Assembly: GCA_900769695.1 (NCBI GenBank)
Contig: CAAGHO010000036.1
Location: forward strand, 1 to 33,889
Direction: 5' to 3'
Origin: Bacilli bacterium
GTDB taxonomy: Bacteria; Bacillota_I; Bacilli_A; RF39; UBA660
DNA: 33,889 bases
In this document: positions 16,049 to 24,214 of the stretch, piece by piece
Position numbering within the stretch: the first letter of the stretch is position 1
Layout: each line of letters opens with the position of its first letter
The notes under the pieces: generated by a model
The model's input: only the letters and a program-made list of their open reading frames with translations
Databases searched by the model: none
Told to the model about the DNA's origin: nothing
Translations under genes and position numbers: made by a program

Positions 16049-16991
16049 ATTTACTTAATGCTTCTACTAATTCACTTTTTTTCATAGTAGAATAACCTTT
16101 AATTCCAGCTTCTTTTGCTTTTGCTTTTAAATCAGCTAAAGTAAGACTTCCTAAATCAGTAGTATTACTTTCTTCTACTTCTTCTTTAGCCTCAGTTTTT
16201 TCTTCTTTTACTTCTTTTTTAAATTCTTTCTTTTCTTCTTTGAAAGATTTTTTTGAATTCTTTTTGAAATCTTTTGTTTTTTCATCTTCAGTTACGTAAT
16301 CAATTACCTCGTTACCATTAACTTCAGCAATAGCATTAGTAAGTGCTCCTATAATTAATTTAACAGCACGAACTGCATCATCATTTCCTGGAATAACGTA
16401 ATCAACAACATCTGGATCACAGTTAGTATCTACTATACCAAATACAGGGATTCCTAGAATATGAGCTTCTTTAATTGCGATTTCTTCTTTACGAGGATCA
16501 ACAATAACCATTGCTTGTGGAGCTTTTTTCATCTCACGAATTCCTCTTAAGTTTTTATTTAGTTTTTCATATTCTTTTTTAATATTAACTACTTCTTTTT
16601 TAGGTAATAAATCAAAAGTACCATCAGCTTCCATTTTTTCAATTTCTTCTAATCTTTTAATTCTACTTCTTATTGTTTTAAAGTTAGTTAATGTTCCACC
16701 TAACCATCTTTCATTCATGAAATACATGTTAGTTCTAACTGCAGCTTCTTCTACTGCTTCTTGAGCTTGTTTCTTAGTTCCAACAAATAGAACCTTTCCA
16801 CCATCAGTAGCGATTTGTTTTAATGCTTCATATGCTTCTTCTAATTTCTTAACTGTTTTAGCTAAATCGATAATATAAATATCATCACGTGTTGTATAGA
16901 TGTATTCCTTCATTTTTGGATTCCATCTTCTTTTTTGGTGTCCGAAATGTACACCAGCTTCTAATAAATAATTCATTGATATTACTGTCAT
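16047..16991 (-). CDS. rpsB: 30S ribosomal protein S2 with a C-terminal Rho_N/SAP-like domain
   Basis: Residues 1 to about 230 are a standard S2 (MNYLLEAGVHFGHQKRRWNPKM, RWLGGTLTNFKTI, DPRKEEIAIKEA, GIPVFGIVDTNCDPD). About 45 residues of Lys/Glu-rich linker follow, then a compact 35-residue helical motif, LTLADLKAKAKEAGIKGYST followed by MKKSELVEALSK (about 280-314). It resembles Rho_N/SAP/HeH nucleic-acid-binding modules. A nearly identical motif ends L20 in the gene upstream. The start at 16991 gives the usual MTVISMNYLLEAG, with GGAG ten bases before it. No clear promoter lies between rplT and rpsB, so read-through from infC is likely. Function of the tail is unknown. Confidence 0.96.
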   Translation of the reverse strand: MTVISMNYLLEAGVHFGHQKRRWNPKMKEYIYTTRDDIYIIDLAKTVKKLEEAYEALKQIATDGGKVLFVGTKKQAQEAVEEAAVRTNMYFMNERWLGGTLTNFKTIRSRIKRLEEIEKMEADGTFDLLPKKEVVNIKKEYEKLNKNLRGIREMKKAPQAMVIVDPRKEEIAIKEAHILGIPVFGIVDTNCDPDVVDYVIPGNDDAVRAVKLIIGALTNAIAEVNGNEVIDYVTEDEKTKDFKKNSKKSFKEEKKEFKKEVKEEKTEAKEEVEESNTTDLGSLTLADLKAKAKEAGIKGYSTMKKSELVEALSK

Positions 16992-17083
16992 TTTTTAATT
17001 TCTCCTTTTCGTTTAATCTTCTATTAGTTTCTAATATCCACAACCCTTAAGGCACGAAGTAGATAAATTCGCTAATATGTTTA

Positions 17084-17680
17084 TTATTTTAAAGCTTCTA
17101 ATAATTCAGCTTTTTTCATTGTTGAAGCACCTTTAATATCTTTTTTCTTTGCTTCTTCTCTAAGTTCTGCAACTGTCATTTTTGAATAATCTGTTGCTTC
17201 TTTTTTAGTTTCTTTCTTTTCTTCTTTTTTTGCTTCTACTTTTTTAGTATCGGCTTTCTTAACTGTTTTTGTTCCTTCAATAGTAACTTCTTTTAAAATT
17301 TCAGTCTTGTTTGCTTTTGCTTTTCCAGCTTTTCCATCACGAGCAACTTTTACTAATTCAGTAAAAGCTTCTGGATTGCTGATAGCAATTTCTGATAACA
17401 TTTTACGGTTTACTTCAACACCAGCTTTAGTTAATCCTTCAATAAATCTTGAATAACTAATGTCATTTTGACGACATGCAGCATTGATTCTTGTAATCCA
17501 TAACTTTCTGAAATCTCTCTTCTTTTGTTTTCTATCTCTAAATGCATATTGACCTGAATGCATCAATTGTTCTTTAGCAGTTTTATATAATCTATGTTTA
17601 CTACCAAAGTAACCTTTAGCTTGTTTTAATACTTTTTTATGACGAGCTTTTGTAACTGCTCCATTCTTTACTCTTGCCAT
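17084..17680 (-). CDS. rplT: 50S ribosomal protein L20 with a C-terminal Rho_N/SAP-like domain
   Basis: Residues 1 to about 120 are a complete L20 (MARVKNGAVTKARHKKVLKQ, KRDFRKLWITRINAACRQ, NRKMLSEIAISNPEAFTELV), an early assembly protein bound to 23S rRNA. L20 in most bacteria ends near 118 residues. This one continues through a Lys/Glu/Thr-rich linker to MTVAELREEAKKKDIKGAST followed by MKKAELLEALK (about 167-198), closely matching the tail of S2. L20 in Bacillus represses its own operon through the infC leader. Whether the tail affects that is unknown. Confidence 0.96.
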   Translation of the reverse strand: MARVKNGAVTKARHKKVLKQAKGYFGSKHRLYKTAKEQLMHSGQYAFRDRKQKKRDFRKLWITRINAACRQNDISYSRFIEGLTKAGVEVNRKMLSEIAISNPEAFTELVKVARDGKAGKAKANKTEILKEVTIEGTKTVKKADTKKVEAKKEEKKETKKEATDYSKMTVAELREEAKKKDIKGASTMKKAELLEALK

Positions 17681-17706
17681 TTTATTTCCTCCTTAATACT
17701 TCTAAA

Positions 17707-17919
17707 TTAAATAATATTTTTTAATCTGTTGTAATCTGCTTTAGATAAAGTAGATCCCTTTCTACAACTTCTGTTGAAGTTTGATGATTTAGAACCAGTG
17801 TTATGTCTACTTCCTGGTTTTCCAATTTTAACAACTTTGTTTTTATTTGTTCTAAAAACTTTTGCACTACCTTTATGTGTTTTAATCTTTGTGCTTTTAG
17901 ATTTTTTACTTTTTGCCAT
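17707..17919 (-). CDS. rpmI: 50S ribosomal protein L35
   Basis: A small, very basic protein of 70 residues. KIKTHKGSAKVFR, the central lysine/arginine-rich stretch and the end LSKADYNRLKNII are typical of L35. It lies between infC and rplT in the universal order, with AGGAGG before the ATG. Confidence 0.95.
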   Translation of the reverse strand: MAKSKKSKSTKIKTHKGSAKVFRTNKNKVVKIGKPGSRHNTGSKSSNFNRSCRKGSTLSKADYNRLKNII

Positions 17920-17934
17920 AATTAATTCCTCCTA

Positions 17935-18465
17935 CTATTTTTCTTTCTTTGGTAATAACATCATTGTCATAGTTCTACCGTCAAGCTTAGGCATTTCACC
18001 TACTTCAGCATAGTCTTCTACTTTTGAAGCAAAGCGTAATAAAACCTCTTTTCCTAATTCGGTATGAGCCATTTGTCTACCCTTGAATCTAATTGTTAAT
18101 TTAACTTTGTCACCTTTTTGTAAATACTTAGTAGCATTTCTAAGTTTAGTTTCAAAGTCTCCAATATCAATTACAGGTGATAGGCGAAATTCCTTTAACT
18201 CAGACATATTAGCCTTTTGTTTTTTTAATGCTTCCTTAGCTTTCTTTTGTTTTTCATAACGGAATTTATTATAATCCATTACTTTACAAACTGGCGGATT
18301 AGCATTAGGACTAATAAGAACTAAATCCAAAGAAGCATAATTTGCTAAAGTCTTAGCATCTTCAATAGACTTTACTCCTACTTGTTCACCATTTGGCCCA
18401 ATTACTAAAACTTCACGAGCTTTAATCTGATCATTGATCAGCATGTTATCTTTATTGTTTGCGAT
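17935..18465 (-). CDS. infC: Translation initiation factor IF-3, ATC start
   Basis: IF-3 binds the 30S subunit, proofreads the start codon and prevents premature joining. The mature protein begins near NDQIKAREVLVIGPNGEQ and shows VCKVMDYNKFRYEQKK-like helix sequence and KVKLTIRFKGRQMAHTELG of the C-domain; the end is MPKLDGRTMTMMLLPKKEK. Start choice: GGAGGTG is followed by six bases and ATC (18465-18463). The ATG at 18480 lies directly against the ribosome site and cannot be used efficiently. Rare start codons (ATT, ATC, ATA) in infC are an established self-control device because IF-3 rejects them. It is first in the infC-rpmI-rplT operon. Confidence 0.93.
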   Translation of the reverse strand: MANNKDNMLINDQIKAREVLVIGPNGEQVGVKSIEDAKTLANYASLDLVLISPNANPPVCKVMDYNKFRYEKQKKAKEALKKQKANMSELKEFRLSPVIDIGDFETKLRNATKYLQKGDKVKLTIRFKGRQMAHTELGKEVLLRFASKVEDYAEVGEMPKLDGRTMTMMLLPKKEK

Positions 18466-18486
18466 AACTAACACCTCCATAAAATA

Positions 18487-18607
18487 AGAAAAGTGGATAT
18501 AAATTTATACCCACTTAAAAACCTATAATTTTAATTATATTAATTGGCTTTTTACCTAGTGCTATTCGCTACTCAGGTGGATATAAATCGCTTTCCTTTT
18601 CTTGACT
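18487..18607 (-). promoter_or_regulatory. L20-type leader with transcription attenuator before infC
   Basis: On the minus strand, ATTTATATCCAC occurs twice, at 18588-18577 and 18504-18493. Just before the second copy lies GTGGGTATAAAT (18514-18503), which can pair with either copy over 12 positions including one G-U. Pairing with the second makes a terminator-like hairpin followed by TTCTTATTTT; pairing with the first makes an alternative antiterminator and leaves TAGCGAATAGCACTAGG in the enclosed loop. This matches the logic of the known Bacillus L20 leader, in which L20 binding promotes premature termination. The L20-binding site itself was not modelled. Confidence 0.75.
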
Positions 18608-18613
18608 GATATA

Positions 18614-18642
18614 ATTATATGCATTATTTTCTTATTTGTCAA
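18614..18642 (-). promoter_or_regulatory. Consensus sigma-A promoter of infC-rpmI-rplT
   Basis: On the minus strand, a perfect TTGACA (18642-18637), a 17-base spacer and a perfect TATAAT (18619-18614). This is the strongest promoter in the window. Confidence 0.92.
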
Positions 18643-18664
18643 CAATTTTTATTAAATTATTTCA

Positions 18665-19324
18665 TTATTTTTCCGTCATATGACTATTTTTTTCTTCTGT
18701 TTCTGTTCTATTTGTTGCTTTAAGATTTTCAAGTAATAGTTTATTAACTTCCTTGTATAACTTTTTATTTGCTTCTTCTAAACTTTCATCTTTTGAAACA
18801 CTAAAAGCTTTTCCGAATCTAATCATAAGATTTTTACTTCTAAACTTATAATCTCCCGTTACAGCATATGGTATTATTTTGGCATTAGTTTTTTGTGCCA
18901 TAGAAACAGTTCCATATTTGAAATCTAATAATAATTTTTCTTTTGTTTTAATTCTAGTTCCCTCAGGAAATAATCCAACTGCTCCACCATTTTTTAGTAT
19001 TTCAATAGCTTGATTTTTAGCTACTCCATCATGGGCATCTCTATCAACTGAAATACATCCTGTTGCCTTAAAAAACCAAGCAAATTTCCCTTTAAAGTAT
19101 TCATCTTTGGCTAAAAAATGAACTACTCTTTTAGTTGATATTATCACCGATGATTGATCCATTATATGTTTATGATTTCCAACAACAAGTATTGGTCCAT
19201 CTTTTAAAATTTCATTAGCATTAATTATTTTAGGATTATAATACAATTTAAAAAGTGGTCCCAATATTGGTTTAAATATCTTGTATCCCCAACTATTAAT
19301 TTTTTTTGTCTCTTTCTTTTTCAA
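18665..19324 (-). CDS. plsC: 1-acyl-glycerol-3-phosphate acyltransferase (PlsC family), copy 1
   Basis: A membrane-associated acyltransferase that adds the second acyl chain to lysophosphatidate. The catalytic HX4D motif is in GNHKHIMDQS, the substrate-binding motif in GLFPEGTRIKTK, with a proline motif near AKIIPYAVTG. The start is TTG at 19324, well placed after GAGG; it overlaps the acyl-CoA synthetase upstream by 29 bases, indicating coupling. No terminator is seen after it, so transcription may run into infC. It is a paralogue of the gene at 21073. Confidence 0.9.
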   Translation of the reverse strand: MKKKETKKINSWGYKIFKPILGPLFKLYYNPKIINANEILKDGPILVVGNHKHIMDQSSVIISTKRVVHFLAKDEYFKGKFAWFFKATGCISVDRDAHDGVAKNQAIEILKNGGAVGLFPEGTRIKTKEKLLLDFKYGTVSMAQKTNAKIIPYAVTGDYKFRSKNLMIRFGKAFSVSKDESLEEANKKLYKEVNKLLLENLKATNRTETEEKNSHMTEK

Positions 19325-21071
19325 ATTTTATCCTCTTTTCTATATTTTCTTGTTGTAATTTTCTAAAATCAACTTTTCCTAACATTGTTTTAGGTAGACT
19401 TTTTCTAAATTCAAATTCTTTAGGAATAGAATATGTTGCTAGATTCTTTTTACAAAGTTCAATTAACTCTTCTCTTAATTTAGGTGTATCTTTATATCCT
19501 TTCTTTAAAGCAATGAATGCTTTTGCAACTTCTACTTTATAGGGATGTGGTATGCCAATAACACTACTATCTACAACCGCTGGATGTCTTTCTAAAACTT
19601 CTTCTATTTGTGATGGATAAACATTATATCCTGAGGTAACAATCATTCTTTTTAAACGTTGTTTATAATAAACATACCCATCTTCATCCATCATACCAAT
19701 ATCTCCACTGTGTAACCAAATATTACCATCGCTGTGAATACGTAGAGCCTCATTTGTTTCTTTTTCATTGTTATAATACCCTAGCATAACAGTTGGACCA
19801 CAGATACATATCTCACCATCTTGATTTGGTCCTAGCTCTTCTCCTGTTACTATGTCTATTATTTTGACATAGGTACCTGGCCATGGTATTCCAACAGATC
19901 CTGGTCTAGTAGCAGTTTTTATATCAAAACAGACAGCCGCAACTGCTTCAGTCATTCCATACCCTTGTGTAAGATTAGTTTTGGCACCATGTTCATGCAA
20001 AAATTTATTTATTTTCATAACTCTATTTTTATTAAGAGTATCTCCACCGGCTATTACATATTTTAACTGGGATAAACTTACATTTTCCATCCTAGCATTT
20101 GTTGTTAGAGCTTCAAATAAAGTTGGAACTCCTACTAGTACAGTTGGTTTATATTTAGTAAGGAGTTTATCAAATTCATTTGCCTTAAAAGTAGGTATTA
20201 ATACAACTTTAGCTCCACAGGCAAAAGCATCAGTAATACTTACAGATAATCCAAAGCCATGAAATATTGGCATAATAGCTAAAATAATATCTTTTTTATT
20301 TAAATCAGGTAAAGCTTTTTTTGATTGAATTGTAGCTGCAATAAAATTACTATTTGATAAGACTATTCCCTTCGGTTTACCACTTGTACCACCACTATGC
20401 AAGATTATTGCTGGAGCATCTTTTTTTTGGCTAAAATTATAATCTGATTCTTTCTCTGCATTTTTAACAAAATCTTTCCAACTAATGAACATATTAGAAG
20501 TTTTAGGTTTTTCTACCTTACGTCCTTGGGTTAACATATAACCTATTTTCATAATAATTCCCATAGAATCTTTAGCTGATATAATTATGGTTTTATAAAC
20601 TTCTGTATCTTTTATAATATTTTTTATTTTTTTATAAGTAATATCCATAGCTACTAAAACAACTGTTGAATATCTTTGTAATGCTTCTTTTATTTCATTT
20701 TCACTTGATAAGGGATGAACTACATTAGCAACTGCTCCTATTTTATTTAATGCATAGATAGAATATATTGCCTCTGGAGTATTTGCTGATAAAACAGTAA
20801 CAATATCGCCTCTTCTAATACCATAATTATGAAATGCATTTGCTGTTTTATCTATTTCATCAAATAATTTTTCATAAGTTATTTTAGTATCAAAATATTC
20901 GATAGCTATTTTATTTTTAAACTTTAGCATTTCTTTTTTTAAATAATCATATATAGACATATTAGGAACATCTATTATCATATCTTCTTTTCTATAAAAT
21001 TTTTTCCATCTGGCCATTGGTTTCTTTTTTATACCAATAAATCTAAAAAATTTCATATCTAATATTCCCAT
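19296..21071 (-). CDS. AMP-forming fatty acyl-CoA synthetase-like ligase
   Basis: An ANL-superfamily adenylating enzyme of 591 residues, close to long-chain fatty acid-CoA ligases. The phosphate-binding loop is ILHSGGTSGKPKGIVLS. YGMTEA, HSGDIGMMDEDGYVYYKQR and the hinge region KRMIVTSGYNVYPSQIEEVL follow, and the C-terminal catalytic lysine is in KTMLGKVDFRKLQQ. It lies between two PlsC genes with a one-base gap to the first and an overlap with the second. A local supply of activated acyl groups for phosphatidate synthesis is a reasonable inference. The chain length and acceptor (CoA or ACP) cannot be read from the sequence. Confidence 0.9.
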   Translation of the reverse strand: MGILDMKFFRFIGIKKKPMARWKKFYRKEDMIIDVPNMSIYDYLKKEMLKFKNKIAIEYFDTKITYEKLFDEIDKTANAFHNYGIRRGDIVTVLSANTPEAIYSIYALNKIGAVANVVHPLSSENEIKEALQRYSTVVLVAMDITYKKIKNIIKDTEVYKTIIISAKDSMGIIMKIGYMLTQGRKVEKPKTSNMFISWKDFVKNAEKESDYNFSQKKDAPAIILHSGGTSGKPKGIVLSNSNFIAATIQSKKALPDLNKKDIILAIMPIFHGFGLSVSITDAFACGAKVVLIPTFKANEFDKLLTKYKPTVLVGVPTLFEALTTNARMENVSLSQLKYVIAGGDTLNKNRVMKINKFLHEHGAKTNLTQGYGMTEAVAAVCFDIKTATRPGSVGIPWPGTYVKIIDIVTGEELGPNQDGEICICGPTVMLGYYNNEKETNEALRIHSDGNIWLHSGDIGMMDEDGYVYYKQRLKRMIVTSGYNVYPSQIEEVLERHPAVVDSSVIGIPHPYKVEVAKAFIALKKGYKDTPKLREELIELCKKNLATYSIPKEFEFRKSLPKTMLGKVDFRKLQQENIEKRIKFEKERDKKN

Positions 21072-21072
21072 T

Positions 21073-21708
21073 TCACTTCTCCTTTCTAAGTTCTTTCTTA
21101 ATTAAATTCATAAATTTATTATTTTCATCATCTAAATTGGCATCTGTTGGAATATATGGTTTAAAAAACTCAATTGAAACAGATTTACCAAAAATGCTGT
21201 ACTTACCTTTGATTACAAATGGTACTATAGGTGAATTAGTATCATGAGCCATTTTTACACATCCTATTTTAAATGGCAAAATCAAATCATTACTTCTATT
21301 AATTGTACTTTCTGGAAAAATACCAATAGCTTTTTGCTGTTTTAATATATTTTTAGCTGCAATTAAGGCACCACCATCATGGATTTTTCTATTAACAGGA
21401 ATTATTCCCATACTTTTAAAAATAAATCCAAATTTACCTTTAATTAAAGAATCTTTAGCTAAAAAATGAATCTTTCTTTTAGTAGATGAAATAAGTAATA
21501 AACAATCTAAATTACTTGTATGATTTCCACCTAAAACGACAGAACCATTCATTGGTATATTATTTCTACCAATTATTCTAGGATGGAATAATATTTTAAA
21601 TAATAGTGTAATAATTGGTCTTACTATAATATATAACATTGGTTCTTTTATCTTGTTATTTTTATTATTATTTTTCAATATTTTTCCTTCTTTCAAAAAA
21701 CTTATCAT
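21073..21708 (-). CDS. plsC: 1-acyl-glycerol-3-phosphate acyltransferase (PlsC family), copy 2
   Basis: A second PlsC-type acyltransferase, first in the operon. GGNHTSNLDCLLL carries HX4D and AIGIFPESTINRS replaces the usual FPEGTR glycine with serine, which might alter substrate use. A hydrophobic stretch (YIIVRPIITLLFKILF) precedes the motif. The start is uncertain: ATG at 21708 is given, but a TTG at 21678 has a better AAGGA site and yields a 201-residue protein. The two copies share the KIHFLAKDSL / VHFLAKDEYFKGKF and GKFGFIFKSMGIIPVNR / GKFAWFFKATGCISVDR regions and so are clear paralogues. Confidence 0.88.
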   Translation of the reverse strand: MISFLKEGKILKNNNKNNKIKEPMLYIIVRPIITLLFKILFHPRIIGRNNIPMNGSVVLGGNHTSNLDCLLLISSTKRKIHFLAKDSLIKGKFGFIFKSMGIIPVNRKIHDGGALIAAKNILKQQKAIGIFPESTINRSNDLILPFKIGCVKMAHDTNSPIVPFVIKGKYSIFGKSVSIEFFKPYIPTDANLDDENNKFMNLIKKELRKEK

Positions 21709-21725
21709 CAATTAACCTATATATA

Positions 21726-21754
21726 ATTAAACACCAGAACTCTAATATTGTCTA
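21726..21754 (-). promoter_or_regulatory. Possible promoter of the plsC-ligase-plsC operon
   Basis: On the minus strand, TAGACA, a 17-base spacer and TTTAAT. Each box differs by one base from consensus. Confidence 0.45.
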
Positions 21755-21798
21755 GTAATTGAATAAAGAATAGCTATTAAAATTATTTTTTTTGCACT

Positions 21799-21834
21799 AA
21801 AAAAAGCATACGACTTTTTTCATATGCTTCTTTT
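21799..21834 (-). terminator. Terminator after the unknown gene at 21833
   Basis: On the minus strand, the arms AAGCATATG and CGTATGCTT enclose AAAAAAGT and are followed by seven T's. Confidence 0.85.
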
Positions 21835-22426
21835 AAAAACCTACAGATTTAGATAGATTTACAATTTTTTTCTTTTTTTGCTTAATAGCTGGTTTAACAA
21901 TCTGTTGTGCTTCAACTGGCATTTTAGAAATTTTGTCGAGAGTTATTGATTGATAATAATCACATAGTTCATTAAAAGGTAAATTACACCCAGCTTGTTT
22001 TTCAGTAAAATTTACGAATAAATCAATATTTTTATCTTCTGTCCACGGTGTATGGAAAACACCATTTTCAATCAAATACTCAATTTGACTTAAGTCTGAG
22101 TTATGTAAATTCCATCTTTTGCTTATATAACCATTATGCCATCTTGTAAGTCCTGCACTAAATATATGAGATTGTAAATTACTTTTAGCTAATTCTGCAT
22201 ATAGATAGAGCATATTTAATCTTTCACACTCTTTATAATCTGTAGTTGTAAAATGAAGAAATAGTCCCGTATCCTTATGATATAAAATCAATTCTTCTTT
22301 GTTGAAACCAAACTTATTAAAATAAGCTATATTAAAATCCAGACTTTCCAAATCATCTATAGCCTTTTGTAATTTTTCTGAAGATATCTGTGAAGTTTGA
22401 AATTTTTGTTCATTAAAGTTATTCAC
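21833..22426 (-). CDS. Hypothetical cytoplasmic protein
   Basis: I do not recognise this 197-residue protein. It starts with GTG at 22426 after CGGAG. It has no signal peptide or membrane segment. An N-terminal acidic helical part (SEKLQKAIDDLESLDF) precedes a mixed middle that is rich in aromatics (FNKEELILYHKDTGLFLHFTTTDY; HNGYISKRWNLHNSDLSQIEYL). The end is lysine-rich (KPAIKQKKKKIVNLSKSVGF). A single cysteine pair, QAGCNLPFNELCDYY, is spaced by eight. It stands alone between a terminator and the lipid operon, and no function is proposed. Confidence 0.7.
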   Translation of the reverse strand: MNNFNEQKFQTSQISSEKLQKAIDDLESLDFNIAYFNKFGFNKEELILYHKDTGLFLHFTTTDYKECERLNMLYLYAELAKSNLQSHIFSAGLTRWHNGYISKRWNLHNSDLSQIEYLIENGVFHTPWTEDKNIDLFVNFTEKQAGCNLPFNELCDYYQSITLDKISKMPVEAQQIVKPAIKQKKKKIVNLSKSVGF

Positions 22427-22473
22427 TAGTACTCCGCTCCTCTTAATTTTAAATATAAATGAATTTTATTACA

Positions 22474-22512
22474 AAAATTAATGGTAAGTTTTAATTTAAA
22501 TAAACTTACCAC
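22474..22512 (-). terminator. Hairpin after the PgeF-like gene, probable terminator
   Basis: On the minus strand, the perfect arms GGTAAGTTT and AAACTTACC flank a 10-base AT loop. The T run after it (ATTAATTTTTG) is displaced, so termination may be partial. Confidence 0.5.
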
Positions 22513-22553
22513 AAATCTTATTATTTAATTTAATATAATTTTTTGTAAATATT

Positions 22554-23396
22554 TTATTTTTTAACTTTATACATTACTCCCATAAAGTTACGTCCAAATT
22601 TTGATGGATCATTTAATCCATATGGACTTGCTGCACTATTTGAATAGTATTCAGGATTAGTAATAGTATCATTTCCATTAAATACTACATTTTTAATATT
22701 TCTTTCTTCCATTTCTTTTTGAATTGCTTTTTTTAAATTAATATGGAAAACTCCATTTTTATCTTCAACTAGGCCACTTTCCCATATTTTCTTATCTGTA
22801 GCCCAAGCAGGATATTTATTGTAAGTCCAATTATCCCCTGCACAAGCAGATATGTAAGCAATAATATCTTCATCTCTACTGTTATATGCTTCTTTTAGAG
22901 CATCAGCAACCATCATTGGCATTTTTTTGTCAATTAATTCAGCAGAACAATGTGCTAATGCAGTAACACCTTTGCTTTTATCCTCCATCACCACAACAGG
23001 ACAGTCTGCTACTGGATGTCCAATAACAACACCTGGAACTTGATGAGTAATAATTAAAATATCCTCATCAATATCAGTCCAACCATTTGGATTAGCCTCA
23101 ACATAGTCTTTCGTTATTTCAAAGTAACTACCATCTTTTGTTTTTTGATCAGCCATAAACATCTTATGCCAATCAAAACCATTAGCGTTACCAAAAGCCA
23201 TTCTATGAGAATTAAAGATAATTGTTTTATCACTTGATGTTAATTCATAATTATCTAAATCAGATTCATCTAATCCATGTGTTACTGTTAATATTTTCTT
23301 ATCATAATCAGTAAGATTGCTTAACCTAATACTACTTCCATTCATTGTTCCATATATTTTTTTTGAATCAACTAATTTTAAATTATATTTGATCAT
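22554..23396 (-). CDS. Divergent PgeF/YfiH-family (laccase-domain, DUF152) protein
   Basis: About 280 residues. Family members act on purine nucleosides (phosphorolysis and deamination) or correct peptidoglycan stem peptides, using a metal held by His-Cys-His. The triad is recognisable: ITHQVPGVVIG (His118), PVADCPVVV (Cys132) and VTALAHCSAELID (His149). The usual AHAGWRG is replaced by AHCSAELID, and the N-terminal NSHRMAFGNANGFDWHKMF is unlike classical members. It is therefore a side branch and the reaction is uncertain. ATG at 23396 follows GGTGGAG; a GTG at 23408 overlaps that site. It has a near-consensus promoter and stands as one gene. Confidence 0.7.
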   Translation of the reverse strand: MIKYNLKLVDSKKIYGTMNGSSIRLSNLTDYDKKILTVTHGLDESDLDNYELTSSDKTIIFNSHRMAFGNANGFDWHKMFMADQKTKDGSYFEITKDYVEANPNGWTDIDEDILIITHQVPGVVIGHPVADCPVVVMEDKSKGVTALAHCSAELIDKKMPMMVADALKEAYNSRDEDIIAYISACAGDNWTYNKYPAWATDKKIWESGLVEDKNGVFHINLKKAIQKEMEERNIKNVVFNGNDTITNPEYYSNSAASPYGLNDPSKFGRNFMGVMYKVKK

Positions 23397-23426
23397 TATA
23401 TACTCCACCCCCTACAACGTGAACAC

Positions 23427-23455
23427 ATTATACTACAAATTATTAAAAAAGTCAA
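23427..23455 (-). promoter_or_regulatory. Sigma-A promoter of the PgeF-like gene
   Basis: On the minus strand, TTGACT (23455-23450), a 17-base spacer and TATAAT (23432-23427). Just downstream lies GTG-TT-CAC, a short inverted repeat that might be an operator. Confidence 0.85.
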
Positions 23456-23468
23456 TTTATTATATATT

Positions 23469-24203
23469 TTATACTAATTCCTTTTCAATGGAATTTTTCC
23501 TTTTAATTTGAAAAATCTTGGTTTCATTAATAAAATAATCTATTATTTTTTTAGAGTTTTCATCAAAATTATAGCTAATTTCTGGATGCCATTGTAATCC
23601 TATATTGAAAAAATTTGCAGGATATTCAATTGCCTCTATTAATCCATCACTACTTTTAGCAACCGTTTTATAAATATGATTTTCTAAAGCATGATATTTA
23701 TGAAAACTATTAACCATAATCTCAGTTTTACCTAAAATCTCATAAAGTTTAGAATTTTTATCTATATATACTTTATGAGTTAATATATTATCGTCTTCTT
23801 GATTATGATTATGAATTTCTGTATTAACAGGTTCAAGTTTTATATCTTCTTGATAGCAACTCATCATTTGCATACTTAAACAAACACCTAACGTTGGTAT
23901 TTTCTTTTCAATAGCAACTTCAAGCATATATCTGTCATATGGGGTGAATTTGATTCCACCTGGCAAAAACAAACCATCACATTTATCTAAATTATCATTA
24001 ATAATTTGTTTTTCTTCTTCTGTTAATTCTGGAAACTCTTCTATTTTAGTATCCATATAGTTAATATCTTGAACAGGAGTAATAACAAAGATATCTGCTC
24101 CTGCTTTTTGAAGAGTTTTTCTTACTGACTCAGCCATATAAATAATACATCTATTATCTGATAAATGCTGATATCTTACTGCAACTCCAATTACTGGTTT
24201 CAT
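23469..24203 (-). CDS. Class-I glutamine amidotransferase-like protein, PuuD/C26 type
   Basis: A 244-residue protein of the gamma-glutamyl hydrolase (peptidase C26) branch. The start MKPVIGVAVRY is typical. The oxyanion turn GLFLPGG is at 77-83, the nucleophile elbow GVCLSMQMM has Cys108, and QWHPEIS supplies His206 and Glu208. The elbow differs from the common GICRGxQ, so the substrate may not be gamma-glutamyl-GABA. It starts 11 bases after glyS with GGAG upstream and is probably read from the glyS transcript; the gene after it has its own promoter. Confidence 0.8.
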   Translation of the reverse strand: MKPVIGVAVRYQHLSDNRCIIYMAESVRKTLQKAGADIFVITPVQDINYMDTKIEEFPELTEEEKQIINDNLDKCDGLFLPGGIKFTPYDRYMLEVAIEKKIPTLGVCLSMQMMSCYQEDIKLEPVNTEIHNHNQEDDNILTHKVYIDKNSKLYEILGKTEIMVNSFHKYHALENHIYKTVAKSSDGLIEAIEYPANFFNIGLQWHPEISYNFDENSKKIIDYFINETKIFQIKRKNSIEKELV

Positions 24204-24214
24204 ATATCATTCTC

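Noticed and set aside
16992..17083. Dedicated S2 leader RNA or promoter between rplT and rpsB
   Set aside because: A short GCGAA/TTCG-type hairpin is visible, but the gap is only 92 bases and shows no convincing promoter; read-through from infC is the simpler view.
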